Assembly (NCBI RefSeq): GCF_001190785.1
Contig: NZ_LGSS01000010.1
Span: 62,001 to 126,000, forward strand
DNA: 64,000 bases
Direction: 5' to 3'
Origin: Gottschalkia purinilytica
Lineage (GTDB): Bacteria; Bacillota; Clostridia; Tissierellales; Gottschalkiaceae
Shown: positions 58,649 to 64,000 of the stretch, piece after piece
How the letters are laid out: each line of letters begins with the position of its first letter
How positions within the stretch are numbered: the first letter of the stretch is position 1
Program-made: the position numbers and the translations under genes
The notes under the pieces: model-generated
What the model was told of the DNA's origin: nothing
What the model saw: only the letters and a program-made list of their open reading frames with translations
Database searches by the model: none

Positions 58649-59980
58649 ATGAGTAAAGAGGCTTCTATTTACGAGTTAGAAGGCAAACCGAGTCTTAAAG
58701 TAGCGATTCCTTTAGGACTACAACACGTTTTAGCAATGTTTACTGGAAATATTGCACCTATAATTATTTTAGCAGGAGTAATAAATATAGCAGAGGCTGA
58801 CAGGGTTTTAATGATTCAATCTGCTATGATAGTAGCAGGTCTAGTTACTTTAGTTCAGTTATATCCAATCTGGAAAGTTGGATCAGGATTACCATTAGTT
58901 ATGGGAACAAGTTTTGCGTTTGTTCCGACTGTATTAGCTGTGGGACAGAAGTACGGTCTAGCAGGAGTATTAGGTGGATCACTAGGTGGAACTTTAGTAG
59001 AGGTATTATTAGGATTTTTCATAAAACCACTTCGTAAGTTTTTCCCGCCTATAGTTACAGGTACTGTATTGATTGCGATAGGATTATCTCTTATACCTAC
59101 AGGTATAAAATATTTTGCAGGTGGAGAAGGAGCCAAAGACTTTGGTTCACCACAAAACTTAATTTTAGGACTTATTGTTCTTTTAACAGTTATATTATTA
59201 CAAAGATTTGGTAAAGGTGTATTTAGTATAGCAGCTATTCTTATAGCATTAGTATTAGGATATATTATAGCAATTCCAATGGGTAAAGTTGACTTTACTG
59301 GAGTATCTCAAGCAGGATGGTTCAGCTTACCTAGACCTTTAAAATTTGGATTAGAATTCCATCTTGACGCGATACTAAAATTCGCTGCTGTATATCTTAT
59401 AGCGGGACTTGAAACAATAGGTAATATTTCAGCTATTGCATCAAGTGGATTAGATAGAGAAGCAACGGACGATGAAATGACAGGAGCAGTATTAGCTAAT
59501 GGATTCGGTAGTGCATTTGCATCAATATTCGGAGTACTTCCAAATATCGGATTTGGTCAAAATGCTGGTATTGTAGCTATGACTAAAGTAGTTAATAGAT
59601 TCTGTGTTGCTACTGGAGCTGCATTTTTAGTATTTGCAGGTATAGTACCTAAATTTGGAGCAATATGTGCGGCAATGCCACCAAGCGTATTAGGTGGAGC
59701 TGTAACAATGATTTTCGCTAGTATAACTGTTAGTGGTATAAAAATGGTATCAAGTAAAGGTATAGATTCAAGAATTTCTACTATATTATCTGTTTCATTA
59801 GGAGTTGGAATAGGATTTAGTCAAGTTCCAGCAGCGTTAGAATTTATGCCAGCATTCTTTAAAGGATTCTTTGGAGATCCTGTGGTTGCAGCAGGTATAT
59901 TAGCATTAATTTTAAATATAGTTTTCCCAGAAAAAGCTGAAAAAAAAAGTGATGAAAAAAATAATTTAGCAACTGAATAA
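58649..59980 (+). CDS. NCS2-family xanthine/uracil-type permease
   Basis: A 443-aa proton symporter-like permease with about 13-14 membrane segments. LGLQHVLAMFTGNIAP-like N-terminal segment, GGLVTLVQ region, GLETIGNISAIASSG in the substrate helix region and NIGFGQNAGIVAMTK are NCS2 landmarks. Followed directly by molybdenum hydroxylase genes, so a xanthine or urate/hypoxanthine-type substrate is likely. AAAGGGGGAG upstream of ATG 58649. Confidence 0.9.
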   Translation: MSKEASIYELEGKPSLKVAIPLGLQHVLAMFTGNIAPIIILAGVINIAEADRVLMIQSAMIVAGLVTLVQLYPIWKVGSGLPLVMGTSFAFVPTVLAVGQKYGLAGVLGGSLGGTLVEVLLGFFIKPLRKFFPPIVTGTVLIAIGLSLIPTGIKYFAGGEGAKDFGSPQNLILGLIVLLTVILLQRFGKGVFSIAAILIALVLGYIIAIPMGKVDFTGVSQAGWFSLPRPLKFGLEFHLDAILKFAAVYLIAGLETIGNISAIASSGLDREATDDEMTGAVLANGFGSAFASIFGVLPNIGFGQNAGIVAMTKVVNRFCVATGAAFLVFAGIVPKFGAICAAMPPSVLGGAVTMIFASITVSGIKMVSSKGIDSRISTILSVSLGVGIGFSQVPAALEFMPAFFKGFFGDPVVAAGILALILNIVFPEKAEKKSDEKNNLATE

Positions 59981-60063
59981 AAAGGTTAATAATACAGCAA
60001 AAATTTGTTATTATATAAGTATAAAGCTAGATTTTCCGATTCCTAAAAAAAAGGAGTGAGAAT

Positions 60064-60867
60064 GTGATAACGATTAAGGAATATATAGTGCCTAAAAGTA
60101 TAGAAGAAGCATACGAGCAGTTTAGTGCTAAGAAAAAATCAACACTAATTGGTGGTGGAGCATTCATAAGAATGGGCTCCAAAAATATACCGGCTGCTAT
60201 TGACTTATCAAAAGCTGGATTGGACTATATTAAAGAAAATGAAGATACAATTGAAATCGGAGCAATGACTACATTTGGAGATATAGAGCACTCCGAATTA
60301 TTAAAAGAACATTTTAATGGAGTCCTACCAGAATCTGTTAAAGAAATAGTAGGAATGCAATTAAGAAATTTAGTTACAGTTGGAGGAACAGTATATACAA
60401 GATATGGATTCTCAGATTTCTTAGCAGGTCTATTAACTTTAGATGTTCAAGTAAAACTATATAAACAAGGATTAATTCCATTGGATAAATTCTTGGAAGA
60501 AGGTGCACCAGAAAGAGATATACTGGAGTGCATAATAATTAAAAAAGAAAATAGAAAAGCTGCTTATAAAGCAGTCAGAAACTCAATGGGAGATTACGCA
60601 ATACTAAATGTTGGTGCCTCAAAATTAGATAATGATTACAGATTAGTAGTTGGTGCAAGACCACGTAGAGCCACATTAGCTAAAGGAGCTATGGAATACC
60701 TAAACAAGAATGGTGCAACAGAAGAAAACATAGATAAAGCATGTGATATGGCATCTGAAGAAATCGTTTTCGGAGATAATGCAAGAGGAAGTAAAGAATA
60801 TAGAAAAAGCGTTTCCAAGGTCTTGTTAAAGAGAGCTCTAATGGAGGTTGTTAACAATGATTATTAA
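60064..60867 (+). CDS. molybdenum hydroxylase (xanthine dehydrogenase family) FAD subunit
   Basis: A 267-aa FAD-binding subunit (CoxM/XdhB type). The FAD-binding region reads STLIGGGAFIRMG and VTVGGTVYTRYGFSDFLAGL, and the C-terminal CO-dehydrogenase flavoprotein domain follows. It passes electrons from the Fe-S subunit to an acceptor. GTG start 60064 with AAAGGAGTGAG upstream. Overlaps the Fe-S gene by 11 nt. Confidence 0.88.
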   Translation: MITIKEYIVPKSIEEAYEQFSAKKKSTLIGGGAFIRMGSKNIPAAIDLSKAGLDYIKENEDTIEIGAMTTFGDIEHSELLKEHFNGVLPESVKEIVGMQLRNLVTVGGTVYTRYGFSDFLAGLLTLDVQVKLYKQGLIPLDKFLEEGAPERDILECIIIKKENRKAAYKAVRNSMGDYAILNVGASKLDNDYRLVVGARPRRATLAKGAMEYLNKNGATEENIDKACDMASEEIVFGDNARGSKEYRKSVSKVLLKRALMEVVNNDY

Positions 60868-61324
60868 TGTTAAGATAAATGGATTGAAAAAAACCTTAGA
60901 TGTGGAACCAGATGAATATTTAGTTGATGCGTTGAGAAGATATGGATATATAAGTGTAAGGCAAGGCTGTGATACAGGAAACTGCGGTGTATGTACAGTA
61001 CACCTTGACGGAAAATCAGTTTTATCTTGTATTGTATTAGCAGCTAAGGCAGATGGACGTGAAGTAACAACAATAGATGGAGTAAAAGAAGATGCAGAAA
61101 GAGTAGGAAGATATCTAGTTGAAGAAGGAGCAGAGCAGTGTGGATATTGTAGTGCAGGAACTATAATGAGTATTCTTTATCTAGAAAAATGTGTAGAAAA
61201 TCCAACTGATGAAGATATATTACACTATTTAGCTGGAAATCTTTGTAGATGTACAGGATATGAAGGACAAGTAAGAGCGATAAAAAAATACTTGGAGGCG
61301 AAGAAAAATGAAGATAGTAAATAA
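60857..61324 (+). CDS. molybdenum hydroxylase 2Fe-2S subunit
   Basis: A 155-aa Fe-S subunit (CoxS/XdhC type) with the plant-ferredoxin-like cluster RQGCDTGNCGVCTVHLDGKS (with a later C) and the second cluster EQCGYCSAG...NLCRCTGYEG. Chose ATG 60857, 9 nt after GGAGG, over TTG 60848. The order FAD, Fe-S, Mo subunits is that of three-subunit bacterial hydroxylases. Confidence 0.92.
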   Translation: MIINVKINGLKKTLDVEPDEYLVDALRRYGYISVRQGCDTGNCGVCTVHLDGKSVLSCIVLAAKADGREVTTIDGVKEDAERVGRYLVEEGAEQCGYCSAGTIMSILYLEKCVENPTDEDILHYLAGNLCRCTGYEGQVRAIKKYLEAKKNEDSK

Positions 61325-63635
61325 GCCATATTCTAAGATAGATGGAATGGGATTAGTTACAGGAAAACCAGTATATACAGAAGACCTTGCACCCAAAGAT
61401 GCTCTTATAGTAAAAATATTAAGAAGTCCTCATGCATTTGCTAGAATAAAAAGTATAAATAAAAGTATAGCTGAAAAAGTACCTGGAGTAGAATGTGTAT
61501 TTACACACGAAGATGTAGAAAAAATAAGATTTACAAGAGCAGGACAATGTTGGCCAGAATTATCTCCATACGATACATGTATATTAGATGAATACGTGAG
61601 ATATGTTGGAGATGAAGTAGCTATAGTAGCTGCTGTTGATGAAAAAACAGCGATGAAAGCTTTAAAAATGATAAAAGTAGAATATGAAGTATTAGATCCA
61701 GTTCTTAGTCTTGACGAGGCAGATGGACATTCTTCAATGGTTCATCCAGAGGAAGACTCTTATACACTGGCAGAGTATGGATTTGATAGAAAGAGAAATA
61801 TAGCATGTCAAGTTGAGCTTAAACTAGGAGAACTAGATAAGGCTCTTGCAGAAAGTGAAGTTGTATTAAAAAGACAATATAGAACACAAGCACAAGCACA
61901 AGCTATGATGGAAACTCAAAGAACTTTTACGTATATGGATATGCATGGTAGATTAGTAGTTGTTTCAGCTACTCAAATACCTTTCCATGTTAGAAGAATA
62001 TTGTCAAATGCTTTTAAAATGCCAGAAAGTATGATAAGAGTAATAAAACCAAGAATAGGTGGAGGATTTGGGGCAAAACAAACAGCTGCATCAGAATTCT
62101 TCCCAGCATTAGTGACACTTAAAACAGGAAAACCAGCAAAAATAGTATACGATAGAAGAGAAGTATTTAGAGCTACATCTTCAAGACATGAAATGAAACT
62201 GGAAGTTACTTTAGGAGCAACAAAAGAAGGAAAGATAAAAGCAATAAGATTAGATGCGGTTTCAGATAAAGGTGCATATGGAGAACACTGTAATAGTGTT
62301 ATAGGTGCTGTTGGTAAAAAAGTATTAACACTATATAATAAAGCTGATGCTTATGAGTTTAACGGAAAAGCAGTATATACAAATCATCCTGTAGGTGGAG
62401 CCTTAAGAGGATTCGGAGTAACTCAAGGTGTATTCGCACTTGAAACAATAATAAACGAATTAGCTGATCAACTTAATATAGACCCAGTTAAAATAAGAGA
62501 AATGAACATGATTAAAAGAGGCGAAACTACTGAGCTATTTAATCTAACAACAAAAGACTGGGGTAGTGAACCAATGTACATGGATGGTTGCTTCCTAGAA
62601 GAGTGTGTTGAAAAAGGAAAAGAATTAATCAAGTGGGATGAGAAGTATGGTAAGAAAGTTGTAAATGGATCTAAAGTTAGAGGTCTAGGTATGGCTATAG
62701 CGCAACAAGGTTCAGGATTACCTAAAATAGATATGGCTTCAGCTGTATTGAAACTTAATGCAGATGGATTCTTTAACTTAACAATGGGTGCAACAGATAT
62801 AGGAACAGGTAGTGATACTATATTAGCACAAATTGCTGCTGAAGGATTAGGTGTTGAATTAGATAAGATAGTAGTTTATTCATCAGACACTGACTTAACA
62901 CCATTTGATAGTGGTGCATATGCTTCAAGTACAACATATACAACAGGAAATGCGGTTATAGAAGCAGCACTAAATATGAAAAATTTAATAATAAAATATG
63001 GTGCTGAGTACTTTAAAACAGAAATAGAAAATATAGAGTTTGATGGAGAATATGTAAGAAGAATAGATAATGGTGAAGAAATAAGTCTTGCAGATTTTTC
63101 AAAGAAATTGACATATAATATTCTACACACACAATTAGTAGCTACAGGCTCATATGTTCCAGAAAGAACAGCTGCACCATATATGGCAGGATTCGCAGAA
63201 GTAGATGTAGACACAGAGACAGGAAAAGTTGAAGTTGTAGAATTTGTAGGAACAGTTGATTGTGGAACACCTATAAATCCAAAACTTTCTAAAATACAAA
63301 TAGAAGGTGGAATAGTAACTGGAATAGGTCTGGCTTTATATGAAGAGGTAAGATATAGTCCAGAAGGAAGATTAATGACGGATACATTTATGGAATACAA
63401 ACTTCCTACAAGAACAGACATTGGTAAAGTTACAGCAGAACTAGTTGATGCATATGAACCATCAGGTCCATATGGAGCAAAATCAATAGGTGAAGTTGTA
63501 GTAAATACATGTGCACCAGCAATTGTTGATGCAGTATATAATGCTTGTGGTGTAAGAATTAGAGACTTACCAATTACACCAGAAAAAGTATTACGTGCTT
63601 TAGAGGAAAAAAAGCAAGCTGAAAAACAAAAATAA
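61308..63635 (+). CDS. molybdenum hydroxylase molybdopterin-binding subunit
   Basis: A 775-aa large subunit (XdhA/CoxL type). Molybdopterin-contacting segments include RIGGGFGAKQTAA, AVGGALRGFGV-like VGGALRGFGVTQ, ATDIGTGSDTILAQIAAEG and SSTTYTTGNAVIEAAL, and the catalytic Glu is in YGAKSIGEVVVN near the C-terminus. Most likely xanthine dehydrogenase; related nicotinate or purine hydroxylases cannot be excluded. GGAGG upstream of ATG 61308; 17-nt overlap with the Fe-S gene. Confidence 0.9.
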   Translation: MKIVNKPYSKIDGMGLVTGKPVYTEDLAPKDALIVKILRSPHAFARIKSINKSIAEKVPGVECVFTHEDVEKIRFTRAGQCWPELSPYDTCILDEYVRYVGDEVAIVAAVDEKTAMKALKMIKVEYEVLDPVLSLDEADGHSSMVHPEEDSYTLAEYGFDRKRNIACQVELKLGELDKALAESEVVLKRQYRTQAQAQAMMETQRTFTYMDMHGRLVVVSATQIPFHVRRILSNAFKMPESMIRVIKPRIGGGFGAKQTAASEFFPALVTLKTGKPAKIVYDRREVFRATSSRHEMKLEVTLGATKEGKIKAIRLDAVSDKGAYGEHCNSVIGAVGKKVLTLYNKADAYEFNGKAVYTNHPVGGALRGFGVTQGVFALETIINELADQLNIDPVKIREMNMIKRGETTELFNLTTKDWGSEPMYMDGCFLEECVEKGKELIKWDEKYGKKVVNGSKVRGLGMAIAQQGSGLPKIDMASAVLKLNADGFFNLTMGATDIGTGSDTILAQIAAEGLGVELDKIVVYSSDTDLTPFDSGAYASSTTYTTGNAVIEAALNMKNLIIKYGAEYFKTEIENIEFDGEYVRRIDNGEEISLADFSKKLTYNILHTQLVATGSYVPERTAAPYMAGFAEVDVDTETGKVEVVEFVGTVDCGTPINPKLSKIQIEGGIVTGIGLALYEEVRYSPEGRLMTDTFMEYKLPTRTDIGKVTAELVDAYEPSGPYGAKSIGEVVVNTCAPAIVDAVYNACGVRIRDLPITPEKVLRALEEKKQAEKQK

Positions 63636-63987
63636 GTTAATAACTATTATTATTAATAGTTAATATAAATTTCATTATTAAAGAGAAGATTAATAGAACT
63701 ACCCCATCCATTAAAATTTAATACTCAGAAAGAAGTGTATTCACTTCTTAATAAATGGTTGCTTACTACTCAAATGTTTTAATACTTTGATTATCATCTC
63801 TATGTTAATGTATTAAATTTTAACATAAGCTTCTATTAATCTTTTCTTCTTTTCTAATAAATTATCATTTCTCTAATAAGGATAAAGTCATATGACTTTA
63901 TCCTTTATCATTTATATATTTAATTCATAGTACAAGTTTTATTTAGATAAAAACCTCCATATAATAAAATATATAAGGAGGGATTAT
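63636..63987 (+). other. intergenic region after the hydroxylase genes
   Basis: A 352-nt gap without a gene. It has two inverted repeats: TAACTATTA (63641-63649)/TAATAGTTA (63654-63662) and AAGAAGTG/CACTTCTT (63730-63749). At 63878-63905 is a 13-bp stem AAGGATAAAGTCA/TGACTTTATCCTT, the probable terminator. The last 80 nt lead to a strong Shine-Dalgarno. Confidence 0.6.
63878..63910 (+). terminator. probable terminator of the hydroxylase operon
   Basis: AAGGATAAAGTCA (63878-63890)/TGACTTTATCCTT (63893-63905), then TTATC. The T-tract is weak. Confidence 0.6.
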
Positions 63988-64000
63988 ATGGCCAAACGTA
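63988..64000 (+). CDS. start of a gene cut by the window end
   Basis: AAGGAGGG is followed 7 nt later by ATG GCC AAA CGT (MAKR). Only four codons are visible, so nothing can be said about function. Confidence 0.5.

Noticed and set aside
62876-63421. 181-aa minus-strand open frame opposite the molybdopterin subunit
   Set aside because: Shadow of a clearly coding plus-strand gene.
1-64000. CRISPR arrays, insertion sequences, rRNA genes
   Set aside because: No regularly spaced repeats with unique spacers, transposase motifs or rRNA sequence seen.

Overview
The window is AT-rich DNA (roughly 30% G+C by eye) from a spore-forming, low-G+C Gram-positive bacterium of class Clostridia. The signs are sigH, the germination amidase gene cwlD, many TTG/GTG starts with strong Shine-Dalgarno sites, Zn-type S14, S4 and Adk, and ThyX instead of ThyA. 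The order sigH, tRNA-Thr, tuf, rpmG, secE, nusG with a second tuf after fusA recalls Peptostreptococcaceae and relatives. That placement is inference from gene order.

Region 1 (1-8.4 kb): the end of gltX, a T-box leader, cysE-cysS, mrnC, thyX, rlmB and rae1 (tRNA charging, Cys synthesis, RNA maturation and decay), then sigH, tRNA-Thr(GGU) and tuf copy 1. Region 2 (8.5-24.7 kb): rpmG-secE-nusG-rplK-rplA, an L10-type leader with rplJ-rplL, rpoB-rpoC, an L7Ae-like gene, rpsL, rpsG, fusA and tuf copy 2. Region 3 (24.7-40.8 kb): the complete S10-spc-alpha ribosomal superoperon with secY, adk, map, a KOW protein, infA and rpoA. Region 4 (40.8-45.1 kb): ecfA1-ecfA2-ecfT (vitamin transporter energising module), truA, rplM, rpsI. 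Several untranslated leaders in regions 1-4 fold into strong structures (T-box, L10 leader, rpsJ leader, rpsG leader, rplM leader, and a hairpin between the nusG ribosome-binding site and start).

Region 5 (45.1-54.5 kb) is accessory: a frameshifted FG-GAP protein, cwlD, a PAP2 phosphatase with a cluster of DnaA-box-like sequences upstream, and then about 3.9 kb (48.2-52.07 kb) of ten small genes I do not recognise. These are three near-identical 51-76 aa hydrophobic peptides, a 74 aa protein, and a second transcription unit of six proteins with internally related motifs, a zinc-finger-like protein and a larger coiled-coil/Cys-rich protein. This cluster is the best candidate for an undescribed system. 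It is followed by an AI-2E-type membrane protein, an NlpC/P60-like protein and a tiny hydrophobic peptide gene.

Region 6 (54.7-64 kb) looks like a purine-related locus. It has a histidine kinase with an NMT1/THI5-type extracytoplasmic domain, a response regulator fused to a DUF2294/MpsC-like domain instead of a DNA-binding domain, a regulatory region with helically phased TGTAAT repeats and a leader attenuator, an NCS2 xanthine/uracil-type permease, and the three subunits of a molybdenum hydroxylase of the xanthine dehydrogenase family. A plausible reading is that the two-component system senses a nucleobase-like ligand and controls uptake and oxidation of purines. No CRISPR array, insertion sequence or rRNA gene was seen.
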